Assembly: GCA_046348365.1 (NCBI GenBank)
Contig: JAXMEL010000002.1
Location: forward strand, 744,001 to 808,000
Direction of reading: 5' to 3'
Source: JAEUPI01 sp046348365
GTDB taxonomy: Bacteria; Pseudomonadota; Gammaproteobacteria; Burkholderiales; Burkholderiaceae_C
DNA length: 64,000 nucleotides
Under the pieces are notes generated by a model. The model saw only the letters and a list, made by a program, of their open reading frames with translations, did no database searches and was not told the DNA's origin. This document shows positions 1 through 7,875 of the stretch, piece by piece; positions within the stretch are counted from its first letter, which is position 1; the number at the start of each line of letters is the position of its first letter. The translations under genes and the position numbers were made by a program.

Positions 1-897
1 TTCGGCGCAGTCGCCGGCGGCGTAGATGCCCGCCACGTTGGTCTGCAGGTGCTCGTCGGTGAGCACGCCCACCAGGCAGCGCACGCCGGAGTTCTCGAGA
101 AAGCCGATGTTGGGCCGCACGCCGGTGGCGGTGATCACGAGATCGGCGTCGATGCGCTGGCCGTTGGAGAGCTTCACGCCCATCGCGCCGCTCGGCATCG
201 CGCTCGAGCCGATGCCCACCGCCTGCGCGATCGTGCCGAGCAGCCCCGGCTTGCCGACCGCGCCGCGCTCGATCGCGTCGACCTTGGCGCCGGTGACCAC
301 GCTCACGCCCTTGGCTTCGCACCAGGCGCGGATCATGTTGCCCGCTGTGGGCCCCATCATGCGCGGCACCATGCGGTCGCCCATCTCGACCACGGTGAGC
401 TTGACGTTGCGCGCCACCAGCGGGTCCATGATGATGCAGCCGATGAAGCCGGCGCCCATCAGCACCACGCGCGAGCCCGGCCGGGCGAGCAGCTGGATCG
501 CGCGCGCATCGGCGAGCGTCCAGCAGCTGTGCACGCCGGGGCCGTTGATGCCGGGCACCGGCGGCGTCGCGGGCGACGAGCCGGTGGCGATCAGCAGCGT
601 GTCGAAGGGCAGCGCATGGCCGTCGTCGAGCAGCACCCGGCGCTGCGCCGCGTCGAGCTGCTTGGCGCGGCCGCGCTTCAGCGTGATGCGCTGGTCGGCA
701 TAGTGGTTCGCGCCATGGCGCAGGTGCGTGCCGGCCTCGCCGATCCTGCCGCTCAGCAGGTACGGGATCGCCATGCGCGAGTACGGCGACTCGGGCTCGT
801 CGCCGACGACCGTCACCTCGTCGTTCGGCGCGTGCTTGCGCAGCGTCTCGGCGGCGATGATGCCGGCCGGGCCGGCGCCGAGGATCAGGTGCTTCAC
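1..897 (-). CDS. aorC: AorC-like FAD/NAD(P)-dependent oxidoreductase subunit (3' end off window)
   Basis: This is the N-terminal ~299 residues of a pyridine-nucleotide-disulfide-type flavoprotein; the C-terminus runs off the left edge. The GTG start at 897 overlaps the stop of the upstream aldehyde oxidoreductase gene by four bases (GTGA), which fixes the start. The protein opens with a dinucleotide-binding fold containing GAGPAG, has an ATG motif mid-way (LLIATGSSP), a second Rossmann segment (VVLMGAGFIG) and, near the window edge, the FAD-site motif YAAGD. In the Aromatoleum-type tungsten AOR, the AorC flavoprotein passes electrons from the ferredoxin subunit to NAD+; gene order A-B-C here matches. 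Alternative: a generic nitrite-reductase or rubredoxin-reductase-like flavoprotein. The AorC assignment rests on operon position. Confidence 0.8.
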   Translation of the reverse strand, partial: MKHLILGAGPAGIIAAETLRKHAPNDEVTVVGDEPESPYSRMAIPYLLSGRIGEAGTHLRHGANHYADQRITLKRGRAKQLDAAQRRVLLDDGHALPFDTLLIATGSSPATPPVPGINGPGVHSCWTLADARAIQLLARPGSRVVLMGAGFIGCIIMDPLVARNVKLTVVEMGDRMVPRMMGPTAGNMIRAWCEAKGVSVVTGAKVDAIERGAVGKPGLLGTIAQAVGIGSSAMPSGAMGVKLSNGQRIDADLVITATGVRPNIGFLENSGVRCLVGVLTDEHLQTNVAGIYAAGDCAE

Positions 898-2741
898 AAC
901 CCGAGCCGCGTGCGCGTCTCCGGCTTCAACTGGCCGTCGGCCGTCCAGCCGCGGATCTCGTAGTACTTGGGCAGCATCTCGGGCAGCTTGTTGACCAGGC
1001 CCTTGGCCGGGCCGGTCTTGGCCGGCTCGGTGAGCAGCCGCTTGGGCAGCGTGTCGTCCTTGCTGGTGAAGCCGGCGCGGTTGTTGAAGTCGCGCTCCAT
1101 GTTCCACACGCGCTCGCCGATCTCGCTCACCTTCTCGAGCGTGAACTCGGCGCCGCAGGCGGCGGCGAGCTGGTCGGCCAGGTCGGGCAGGCCCCAGGCG
1201 AAGGTGGTGAAGACGCACAGCCCCGACGAGTCGAACGCGGCGGTGGCGTCCTGGAACGCCTTGACCAACTCGGGCTTGCCGTCGGCGCTCAGCGGGTCGG
1301 TCTTCACCGGGACGCCCATCACCTCGGAGGCCACGGTGTAGCTGCGCAGGTGGCAGGCGCCGCGGTTGCTCGTGGCATACGTGAGGCCCATGCCCTGGAT
1401 GCCGCGGCTGTCGTAGGCCGGGAACTCCTGGCCCTTGACGCTCATGCTGAGGTCGGGGTGGCCGTACTTGGCGGTCAGGCGCTTGCTGCCCTGGCCGATC
1501 TCCTTGCCGAAGCCCTCGCCCTTGGCGGTGATCTCGGCAAAGTACGCCAGCGCCCTGGCCGAGCCGAACGGCGCCTCGATGCCGAGCTGCTCCTTCTTGA
1601 GCACGCCCATCGTGTACAGCTCCATCACCGCACCGACGGTGGCGCCGAACGAGATCGGGTCCATGCCCTGCTCGTTGCACAGCAGGTTGGCGTACTGCAG
1701 CGCTTCGAGGTCGTTGACGCCGTTGGCGGCGCCGAGCGCCCAGGCTGCCTCGTATTCGAGGCCGCCCGAGGCGTTCCAGTACTGCGGCTTGTTGTCGACC
1801 GTGAAGTGGCCCTTGTCCATCTTGCTGATGCGCCCGCACGCGATGGTGCAGCCGAAGCAGGCCTGATTGGTCACGAGCTGCTTCTTGCCGTCCGAGGCGC
1901 GCGGCGTGGCCATCGCCTCGGCCGAGATGTCCTTCGCGCCTTCGAACTGCACGTCGCGGTGGTTGCGCGTCGGCAGCGCGCCGACCTCGTTGATCACGTT
2001 CATCAGCACCTGCGTGCCGTAGGTCGGCAAGCCCTGGCCGGTGACGGCGTTGTCGGCGAGGATCTTCTTCTTCGCCGCGGTGACCTGCATGAACGCCTTC
2101 GGGTCGGCGATGTGGCCGACGCCCTTGGTGCCGCGCACGGCGATGGCCTTCAGGTTCTTGCTGCCCATCACCGCGCCCACGCCCGAGCGGCCGGCGGCGC
2201 GGTGCAGGTCGTTGACCACCGCGGCGAACAGCACCTTGTTCTCGCCCGCCAGGCCGATGCTCGACACGCGCAGCAGCGGGTCCTGGTGCAGCTTCTTCAG
2301 CGTCTCCTCGGTTTCCCAGACGCTGTGGCCCCACAGCGCCGACGCGTCGCGCAGCTCGGCCACGTCATCGTTGATGCAGAGGTACACCGGCTTGGCCGAC
2401 GCGCCTTCGAAGATCACCATGTCCCAGCCGGCCATCTTGAGCTCGGCGCCCCAGTAGCCGCCCGAGTTCGAGCAGGCGATGGCGCCGGTGAGCGGGCCCT
2501 TGGTGACGACGGTGTAGCGCCCGCCGGTGGAGGCCATCGTGCCGGTCAGCGGCCCGGTGGCCCAGATGATCTTGTTGGCGCTCGACAGCGGATCGACCTT
2601 GGGGTCGACCTCCGCGACGATGTACTTCGTCGCCAGGCCGCGCGAGCCGAGGTACTGCTTCGCCCACGTCATGTTGAGCGGCTCGGACTTGACCGTGCCG
2701 GCGCTCAGGTTGACGCGAAGAATCTTTCCTGCCCAGGACAT
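894..2741 (-). CDS. aorB: Tungsten-dependent aldehyde oxidoreductase, catalytic subunit
   Basis: 615 residues, the usual size for the aldehyde:ferredoxin oxidoreductase family, which oxidises aldehydes to acids using a bis-tungstopterin and one [4Fe-4S] cluster. Visible family marks are the pterin-binding segment AAGRSGVGAVMGSKNLKAI (182-200), cluster ligands C295-x2-C298-x3-C302 and the fourth ligand C509 within DSSGLC (504-509), the family DxxGLC motif. A second pterin-site stretch follows (GMGLTYATSNRGACHLRS, 450-467). The ATG at 2741 lies 18 b after the stop of the ferredoxin gene. In Aromatoleum the orthologous enzyme acts on a broad range of aromatic and aliphatic aldehydes with NAD+ as acceptor. 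Tungsten rather than molybdenum is inferred from family and from the adjacent tungstate importer. Substrate is not visible from sequence. Confidence 0.92.
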   Translation of the reverse strand: MSWAGKILRVNLSAGTVKSEPLNMTWAKQYLGSRGLATKYIVAEVDPKVDPLSSANKIIWATGPLTGTMASTGGRYTVVTKGPLTGAIACSNSGGYWGAELKMAGWDMVIFEGASAKPVYLCINDDVAELRDASALWGHSVWETEETLKKLHQDPLLRVSSIGLAGENKVLFAAVVNDLHRAAGRSGVGAVMGSKNLKAIAVRGTKGVGHIADPKAFMQVTAAKKKILADNAVTGQGLPTYGTQVLMNVINEVGALPTRNHRDVQFEGAKDISAEAMATPRASDGKKQLVTNQACFGCTIACGRISKMDKGHFTVDNKPQYWNASGGLEYEAAWALGAANGVNDLEALQYANLLCNEQGMDPISFGATVGAVMELYTMGVLKKEQLGIEAPFGSARALAYFAEITAKGEGFGKEIGQGSKRLTAKYGHPDLSMSVKGQEFPAYDSRGIQGMGLTYATSNRGACHLRSYTVASEVMGVPVKTDPLSADGKPELVKAFQDATAAFDSSGLCVFTTFAWGLPDLADQLAAACGAEFTLEKVSEIGERVWNMERDFNNRAGFTSKDDTLPKRLLTEPAKTGPAKGLVNKLPEMLPKYYEIRGWTADGQLKPETRTRLGL

Positions 2742-2759
2742 GTGGTTCTCCTCGTGGCG

Positions 2760-3236
2760 TCAGGCGGCGGCCGGCTGGTTGCCCAGCTTGTCGGCCCAGG
2801 ACTTCATCTTGTCGATGCCGGTCCAGTTGGCGTCGACGTAGGTGATCGCGCCGGTGGGGCAGGCCGATGCACAGGCGGGGTCACCGCCGCAGAGGTCGCA
2901 CTTCTGCACCTTGCCGGTTTCCTGCACGTAGTTGATGGTGCCGAACGGGCAGCTGATGGTGCAGACCTTGCAGCCGACGCAGGTGGTGTCGTTGACCACC
3001 TTGGCGCCGGTGCCGCGGTCCACCGTGATCGCCTCCACCGGGCAGGCGTGCAGGCACCAAGCCTCGTCGCACTGCGTGCAGGTGTAGGGCACCTTGCGGC
3101 CGGTGGCGTGGAAGTCGAACACCTTGATGCGCGACCGGGCCGGCGCGAACACGGCGTAGTTCTCGAAGGAACAGGCCATCTCGCACTGCAGGCAACCCGT
3201 GCACTTGTCCGGGTTGATGTGGAGGCTCTTTTGCAT
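2760..3236 (-). CDS. aorA: AorA-like polyferredoxin subunit with four [4Fe-4S] clusters
   Basis: 158 residues starting at the ATG at 3236 (MQKSLHINPDKC). It carries sixteen cysteines in four clusters of ligands: C12/15/18/22, C53/56/61/65, C86/89/92/96 and C113/116/122/126, so four [4Fe-4S] clusters are predicted. It acts as the electron relay between the aldehyde oxidoreductase and the FAD subunit. An upstream in-frame TTG at 3314 would extend the protein by 26 unconserved residues and would place the start inside the palindrome at 3308-3325; I reject it for that reason. No strong Shine-Dalgarno precedes the chosen ATG. First gene of the aorABC operon, cytoplasmic. Confidence 0.88.
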   Translation of the reverse strand: MQKSLHINPDKCTGCLQCEMACSFENYAVFAPARSRIKVFDFHATGRKVPYTCTQCDEAWCLHACPVEAITVDRGTGAKVVNDTTCVGCKVCTISCPFGTINYVQETGKVQKCDLCGGDPACASACPTGAITYVDANWTGIDKMKSWADKLGNQPAAA

Positions 3237-3307
3237 GGAGGGGTCTTTCGGGTCGAAGACGGTGGATGGCGTCGCCCGCGCCCCGATGCCCTCGGTGTCG
3301 GACGAGC

Positions 3308-3325
3308 TATGCAATCATGTGCATA
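3308..3325. promoter_or_regulatory. Palindromic operator site 1 (TATGCA-N6-TGCATA), before aorA
   Basis: Inverted repeat TATGCA-atcatg-TGCATA, extended by an outer C/G pair to 7-bp arms. It lies 71 b upstream of the aorA ATG. The identical arms and 6-base spacer recur at 5825-5842 and 7270-7287, each time in the upstream region of a Mo/W-related gene. The dyad suits a dimeric repressor or activator. I do not recognise it as the classical E. coli ModE box. Confidence 0.75.
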
Positions 3326-3342
3326 GGGGTCCGACGGGCAAA

Positions 3343-3360
3343 CCTAGGCCAAACCCTAGG
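3343..3360. promoter_or_regulatory. Second dyad CCTAGG-N6-CCTAGG upstream of aorA
   Basis: Two copies of the self-complementary hexamer CCTAGG are separated by ccaaac, giving the same 6-6-6 geometry as the nearby TATGCA dyad 17 b away. CTAG is usually rare in high-GC proteobacterial genomes, so two copies together stand out. It sits between the tupA stop and aorA, where the aor promoter should be. A second operator or part of the promoter is possible; this is inference. Confidence 0.4.
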
Positions 3361-3443
3361 CCGCGCAAGGTCTTGGCAATCACTGCTCCAGGCTGGAGCG
3401 GCGGGTGACCGCAACGCGCGCACGCGCCGTGCGCGACGCGAAC

Positions 3444-4289
3444 TCAACGATCGGCGTTGGGGAAGAACAGCTGCTCGCCGCCGATCCGATACGCCGCGAT
3501 GCTCGCCTGGCCCGCCGCGCTCACCACCCAGTCGGCAAACTGCTGGGCGAGCGCCTGCTTGACGTGCGGATGCTTGGCCGGATCGACGACCATCACGCCG
3601 TACTGGTTGAACAGCGTCTTGTCGCCCTCGACCACGATCGCCAGCTCGCCGCGGTTCTTGAACGACAGCCACGTGCCGCGGTCGGCGAGCACGTAGGCGT
3701 TGGTCGAGCTGGCGATGTTGAGCGCCGGGCCCATGCCGCAGCCGCATTCCTTGTAGCCCGCGGGCCTGGCCGCGGCGAGGTCGACGCCGGCCGCCTTCCA
3801 CAGCCGCAGCTCGGCGGCGTGCGTGCCGCTCTTGTCGCCGCGCGAGACGAAGCCGGCGTTGCCGGCGGCGAGCTTCTTCAGCGCTGCCGCGATGTCGTTG
3901 CCGCGCGTGCCGGCCGGGTCGGCCTTGGGGCCGACGAGCACGAAATCGTTGTACATCACCGGCGAGCGCTGCAGCGCGAAGCCCTCGGCGACGAACTTCT
4001 CCTCGGCCGCCGTGTCGTGCACGAACACGATGTCGGCGTCGCCGCGGCGCGCCATGTCGAGCGCTTGGCCCGTGCCCACCGCGACCACGCGCACGTCGAT
4101 GCCGCTGGCGGCCTTGAAGGCCGGCAGCAGGTGCGCGAACAGGCCCGACTGCTCGGTCGAGGTGGTCGACGCCATCACGATGAAGCGCTCCTGCGCGCGC
4201 ACTGCCGCGCTGCCGAAGGCGAGCGCGCCGGCGATCAGCAAGGCGGCGCCGAGGCGGCGGCGGGCGGTGCGGGCAAGCGTCAGGTCCAA
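3444..4289 (-). CDS. tupA: Tungstate ABC transporter, periplasmic binding protein
   Basis: 281 residues with a TTG start at 4289 that overlaps the tupC stop; GGGGAG lies 5 b before it. The N-terminus is a signal peptide (charged RTARRR, hydrophobic 13-30, cleavage near AVRAQE, 28-34). The mature protein begins with the TupA hallmark TTSTEQSG (42-49), which separates tungstate binders from ModA and sulfate binders. It continues with GTGQALDMARRGDADIVFVH and a later YNDFVLVGP, also typical of TupA. It should capture tungstate in the periplasm at very high affinity and deliver it to TupBC. Being last in a B-C-A order is less usual than A-B-C. It is directly upstream of aorABC on the same strand, consistent with supplying the metal for that enzyme. 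Confidence 0.92.
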   Translation of the reverse strand: MDLTLARTARRRLGAALLIAGALAFGSAAVRAQERFIVMASTTSTEQSGLFAHLLPAFKAASGIDVRVVAVGTGQALDMARRGDADIVFVHDTAAEEKFVAEGFALQRSPVMYNDFVLVGPKADPAGTRGNDIAAALKKLAAGNAGFVSRGDKSGTHAAELRLWKAAGVDLAAARPAGYKECGCGMGPALNIASSTNAYVLADRGTWLSFKNRGELAIVVEGDKTLFNQYGVMVVDPAKHPHVKQALAQQFADWVVSAAGQASIAAYRIGGEQLFFPNADR

Positions 4290-5038
4290 GGCAACTCCCC
4301 TTTCAGGAACAAGGCGGCGGCATGGTCGGCGCCGCGGTCGAAGAAGCGCTCCACCGGCAGGTCGGCGGCGATGCAGCCGGCCTCCAGGTAGATCACGCGT
4401 TCGGCCAGGCGCTTGGCCTGGCCGAGGTTGTGGGTGGCCATCACCAGCGACGTGCCCTCGCCGGCCAGTTCGTCGATCAGCGTCTCGACCTCGCGCTTGG
4501 CGCTGGGGTCGAGGCTGGCGGTCGGCTCGTCGAGCAGCAGCACGTCGGGCTTCAGCGCCCAGGCGCGCGCCAGCGCCAGGCGCTGCTGCTGCCCGCCCGA
4601 GAGCGCGCGCGCGGGCCGCGCGGCCTGGGCCTCGAGGCCGACGCGGCGCAGCGCTACCATCGTGCGCGCGTCGCGCTCGGCGCGCGGCACGCCGCGCAGC
4701 CACAGCGCGAGGCGCACGTTCAGCCGCACCGACACGCTGAGCAGGAACGGGCGCTGGAACAGCATGGCGACCACCGCCCGCGTGCCGTCGGGCCGCTCGT
4801 GCGCGCGCCGCTCGCCGCTCGCGCCCTGCAGCCCGTGCAGCAGGCGCAGCAGCGTGGTCTTGCCCGAGCCGTTGGCGCCCACCAGCGCGAGGCGCTCGCC
4901 GCGGCGCAGCGCGAGGTCGATGCCCTGCAGCGCGACCACGTTGCCGAAGCGCACGCCGGCGCCGTGCAGCGACAGCAGCAGCGCCGGCGCGGCAGCGGCC
5001 GGCGCCGCGGCCTGCGGCAGCGCCAGTTCGGCGGTCAT
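4280..5038 (-). CDS. tupC: Tungstate ABC transporter, ATP-binding protein
   Basis: 252 residues from the ATG at 5038, which overlaps the tupB stop (ATGA). It is a standard ABC ATPase: Walker A GANGSGKT (54-61), Q-loop around LFQRPF (93-98), ABC signature LSGGQ (146-150), Walker B VLLLDEP (166-172) and H-loop MATHN (200-204). The first ~20 residues are an Ala/Pro-rich extension. A long open frame continues upstream of 5038 but has no family similarity there and overlaps tupB, so it is not part of the gene. The protein energises tungstate import with TupA and TupB. Confidence 0.9.
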   Translation of the reverse strand: MTAELALPQAAAPAAAAPALLLSLHGAGVRFGNVVALQGIDLALRRGERLALVGANGSGKTTLLRLLHGLQGASGERRAHERPDGTRAVVAMLFQRPFLLSVSVRLNVRLALWLRGVPRAERDARTMVALRRVGLEAQAARPARALSGGQQQRLALARAWALKPDVLLLDEPTASLDPSAKREVETLIDELAGEGTSLVMATHNLGQAKRLAERVIYLEAGCIAADLPVERFFDRGADHAAALFLKGELPWT

Positions 5039-5748
5039 GCCAGCGCCTCGCGCAGGCTCGACTGGCGCGGCTGCACCAGCGCGATCGCCGCATGCGCCAC
5101 GCCCACCACGCCCAGCAGCACCAGCCCGAGCGCGAGCGCCAGCGGCAGGTCGCCCTTGGTGGTCTCGAGCGCGATCGCGGTGGTCATCACGCGCGTCACG
5201 CCGGCGATGTTGCCGCCGACGATCATCACCGCGCCGACCTCGGCCACCGCGCGGCCGAAGGCAGCGAGCAGGATCGTCGCCACGCCCAGGCGCTCGTGCA
5301 GCAGCATCAGCAGCGCCGATTGCGCCGGGCTCGCGCCCATCGAGCGCAGCTGCTCGCCGCCGTCGCGCAGCGCGTCGAGCACCAGGCGCCGCGTCAGCGC
5401 GGCGATCAGCGGCACCACGAGGATGCTCTGCGCCACCACCATCGCGGCCGGCGTGAAGAGGATGCCCCACGAGCCCAGCGGCCCCGAGCGCGACAGCAGC
5501 AGATACACCAGCAGGCCGACCACCACCGACGGCAGCGCGAGCAGCGTGTTGACCAACCACACCACCCCGCCATGGCCGGGAAAGCGCGCCGCCGCCAGCA
5601 GCGCACCGCCGACGAGGCCGATGCCGGCGCCGACGGCGCAGGCGGTGATGCTCACGCGCAGCGACAGCGCCACGATGCCCAGCAGCTCGGCATCGAGGCG
5701 AAGCATCAGGTCGAGCGCCAGGCGCAGGCTGTCGGCGAAAGTGGACAT
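5035..5748 (-). CDS. tupB: Tungstate ABC transporter, permease
   Basis: About 237 residues from the ATG at 5748 (MSTFADSLRLALDLML), a polytopic inner-membrane protein with about five to six hydrophobic segments. The EAA-type coupling loop is visible around RSMGASPAQSALLMLL, followed by GRAVAEVGAVMIVGGNIAG, characteristic of TupB/ModB-like permeases. An upstream in-frame GTG at 5847 would put the N-terminus across the palindrome at 5825-5842 with no hydrophobic content, so I chose the downstream start; an intermediate ATG at 5796 is possible. First gene of the tupBCA unit, divergent from moeA. Confidence 0.87.
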   Translation of the reverse strand: MSTFADSLRLALDLMLRLDAELLGIVALSLRVSITACAVGAGIGLVGGALLAAARFPGHGGVVWLVNTLLALPSVVVGLLVYLLLSRSGPLGSWGILFTPAAMVVAQSILVVPLIAALTRRLVLDALRDGGEQLRSMGASPAQSALLMLLHERLGVATILLAAFGRAVAEVGAVMIVGGNIAGVTRVMTTAIALETTKGDLPLALALGLVLLGVVGVAHAAIALVQPRQSSLREALA

Positions 5749-5824
5749 CGGCAGGGCGGGCGGCGCGGTGTGCGGCACGGGAAGGGGCACCGGCATTGTG
5801 CGAACGCCATCGCGGCTTGCGCGA

Positions 5825-5842
5825 TATGCAGTCGCTTGCATA
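5825..5842. promoter_or_regulatory. Palindromic operator site 2 (TATGCA-N6-TGCATA), between tupB and moeA
   Basis: TATGCA-gtcgct-TGCATA lies in the divergent intergenic region, 76 b before the tupB ATG and 34 b before the moeA ATG. Arms and spacer length equal those at 3308-3325 and 7270-7287. One dimer bound here could control both directions. Confidence 0.75.
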
Positions 5843-5876
5843 GGCACAAGCCCCTGCTGGCGGCCCGCGCGGCAGA

Positions 5877-7238
5877 ATGGCCGCCACGAGCCCCGCAGCT
5901 TCGGCAGCGGCGCCGCTCGAATCCTTCTTCGCGTCGCACCTCATGTCCGAGCTTGGCCCCTCCCCGTTGATGGCGGGCGACCCGCAACTGAGCGTCGAGC
6001 AGGCGCGTGCCGCGATCCACGCTGCGCTGCGGCCGATCGACGGCCTGGAGACGGTGCCGCTCGCCGCCGCCGTGGGCCGCGTGCTCGCCGCCGACCTGAT
6101 CTGCCCGATCGACGTGCCGCCGCACGACAACTCGGCGATGGACGGCTACGCCTTCGACGGCACTGCGCTGCGCGATGGACAGGCGCTGGCCCTGCAGGTG
6201 GCCGGCACGGTGTTCGCCGGCGCGCCGCCGACGCAAGCCGTGCGCCCCGGCAGCTGCGTGCGCATCATGACCGGCGCCGTGATGCCCGCCGGCGCCGACA
6301 CGGTGGTGCCGCAGGAACTCGTCGAGCCGACAGGCGAGAGCGTGCGCATCGCAGCCGGCGTGATCCGCCGCGGCGAGAACCGCCGCAAGCGCGGCGAAGA
6401 CCTGGCGCGCGGCAGCGCGGCGCTCGCCGCCGGGCGCGTGCTGCGGCCGGCCGACGTGGGGCTCGCCGCGTCGCTCGGCTTTACCGAGCTCGGCGTGCGC
6501 CGGCGGCTGAAGGTGGCGCTCTTTTCCACCGGCAACGAGGTCGTCGCGCCGGGCGACGCGCTGCCCGCGGGTGCGATCTACGACAGCAACCGCTTCGCAC
6601 TCGCGGCGGCGCTGCAGCGGCTGGGCATGGAGGTGATCGACCTCGGCCTCGTGCGCGACGACCCCGCCGCGCTGCAGGCCACGCTCGAGCGCGCGCTGCG
6701 CGAGGCCGACGCGGTGCTCACCAGCGGCGGCGTCAGCGTCGGCGAGGCCGACTACACGCGCGACATCCTCGCGCGCATGGGCGAGGTGGCGTTCTGGAAG
6801 GTGGCGATGCGGCCCGGGCGGCCGTTCGCGTTCGGGCCGCTGCGCCGCGGCGGCACAGGCGTGGCCGCTTCGGCGACCGCGCATCCGGCGTGGCTGTTCG
6901 CGCTGCCCGGCAACCCGGTGGCGGCGCTGGTGACCTTCTACGTCTTCGCGCGCGAGGCGCTGCTCATGCTCGCCGGCGCGCGGCCCGAAGCGCCGGTGAC
7001 ACTGAGCGCGCGCTGCACCGGCGCCGTGCGCAAGCGCCCGGGCCGCACCGAGTTCCAGCGCGGCATCGTGCGCCGCGGCGCCGACGGCGCCTGGGAGGTC
7101 GCGCTCGTCGGCGCGCAGGGCGCCGGCATCCTGCGCAGCCTGAGCGAGGCCAACGCGCTGGTGGTGATCGGCCACGAGCAGGGCCCGGTCGCCGCCGGCG
7201 AGCCGGTGACGGTCTGGCTGTTCGACGGGCTGGTCTGA
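5877..7238 (+). CDS. moeA: Molybdopterin molybdenumtransferase MoeA
   Basis: 453 residues. MoeA inserts molybdate or tungstate into adenylylated molybdopterin in the last step of cofactor synthesis. Family marks: DNSAMDGYAF (84-93), the MoCF-like core LFSTGNEV, the segment GGVSVGEADYTRDIL and the loop RPGRPFAFG followed by LPGNPVAAL. The first ~35 residues are not conserved, so a start at the internal ATG near 5944 is possible; neither has a clear ribosome site. It is divergent from tupBCA, 34 b from the shared palindrome, which suggests co-expression with tungstate uptake. It may serve both the tungsten AOR and the molybdenum hydroxylase next door; sequence alone does not show metal preference. 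Confidence 0.93.
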   Translation: MAATSPAASAAAPLESFFASHLMSELGPSPLMAGDPQLSVEQARAAIHAALRPIDGLETVPLAAAVGRVLAADLICPIDVPPHDNSAMDGYAFDGTALRDGQALALQVAGTVFAGAPPTQAVRPGSCVRIMTGAVMPAGADTVVPQELVEPTGESVRIAAGVIRRGENRRKRGEDLARGSAALAAGRVLRPADVGLAASLGFTELGVRRRLKVALFSTGNEVVAPGDALPAGAIYDSNRFALAAALQRLGMEVIDLGLVRDDPAALQATLERALREADAVLTSGGVSVGEADYTRDILARMGEVAFWKVAMRPGRPFAFGPLRRGGTGVAASATAHPAWLFALPGNPVAALVTFYVFAREALLMLAGARPEAPVTLSARCTGAVRKRPGRTEFQRGIVRRGADGAWEVALVGAQGAGILRSLSEANALVVIGHEQGPVAAGEPVTVWLFDGLV

Positions 7239-7269
7239 ACGCCGAGCGCGCACGACCGCGGCCGCTCGC

Positions 7270-7287
7270 TATGCAAGTCGTTGCATA
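7270..7287. promoter_or_regulatory. Palindromic operator site 3 (TATGCA-N6-TGCATA), before coxS
   Basis: The best copy: CTATGCAA-gtcg-TTGCATAG is a perfect 8-bp-arm dyad, matching the TATGCA-N6-TGCATA frame of the other two sites. It lies 31 b after the moeA stop and 104 b before the coxS ATG. It shares the flank AGGGGT with site 1. Confidence 0.75.
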
Positions 7288-7391
7288 GGGGTATTTGCCG
7301 CGATGCAGGCCGACGGTGTTTCGGCCGACGATCATCGTCGCCGCGCGGCGGACCGTGCCGAGGTTCGCGCGCGCAACCAACAGGAGACACC

Positions 7392-7862
7392 ATGGCCACC
7401 AAACTCACGCTCACCGTCAATGGGGCGTCGGTCACGCGCGAGGTCGAACCGCAGACCTTGCTCGTCGAATTCATCCGCGAGCACCTGCGCCTCACGGGCA
7501 CGCACGTGGGCTGCGACACCGCGCAGTGCGGCGCCTGCACCGTGCACCTGAACGGCCGCGCGGTGAAGAGCTGCAACATGCTCGCCGTGCAGGCCGCCGG
7601 CATGGAGCTGACGACGATCGAGGGCCTGGCCGCGGCCGACGGCACGCTGCACCCGATGCAGGCCGCGTTCCGCGCCTGCCACGGCCTGCAATGCGGCTTC
7701 TGCACGCCGGGCATGGTGATGAGCGCGGTGGACCTGGCCAAGAACCACAAGTGCGGCAGCGACGCGCAGATCCGCGAAGGGCTGGACGGCAACCTGTGCC
7801 GCTGCACCGGCTACCAGAACATCGTCAAGGCCGTGGCGCAGGGCGCCGCGGCGATGAAGTGA
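7392..7862 (+). CDS. coxS: Molybdenum hydroxylase (CO-dehydrogenase-like) small [2Fe-2S] subunit
   Basis: 156 residues from the ATG at 7392, with AGGAGA 5-10 b upstream. It carries the two [2Fe-2S] clusters of the xanthine oxidase family: plant-type ligands C41/C46/C49/C61 and the helical-domain ligands C101/C104/C136/C138 (CGFC and CRC motifs). It passes electrons from the molybdenum subunit to the flavoprotein subunit. A TTG at 7281 would extend the frame into the palindrome and is rejected. First gene of a small-large-medium set; the large-subunit gene begins 13 b after its stop. Confidence 0.93.
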   Translation: MATKLTLTVNGASVTREVEPQTLLVEFIREHLRLTGTHVGCDTAQCGACTVHLNGRAVKSCNMLAVQAAGMELTTIEGLAAADGTLHPMQAAFRACHGLQCGFCTPGMVMSAVDLAKNHKCGSDAQIREGLDGNLCRCTGYQNIVKAVAQGAAAMK

Positions 7863-7875
7863 AGGGAGCACGACC

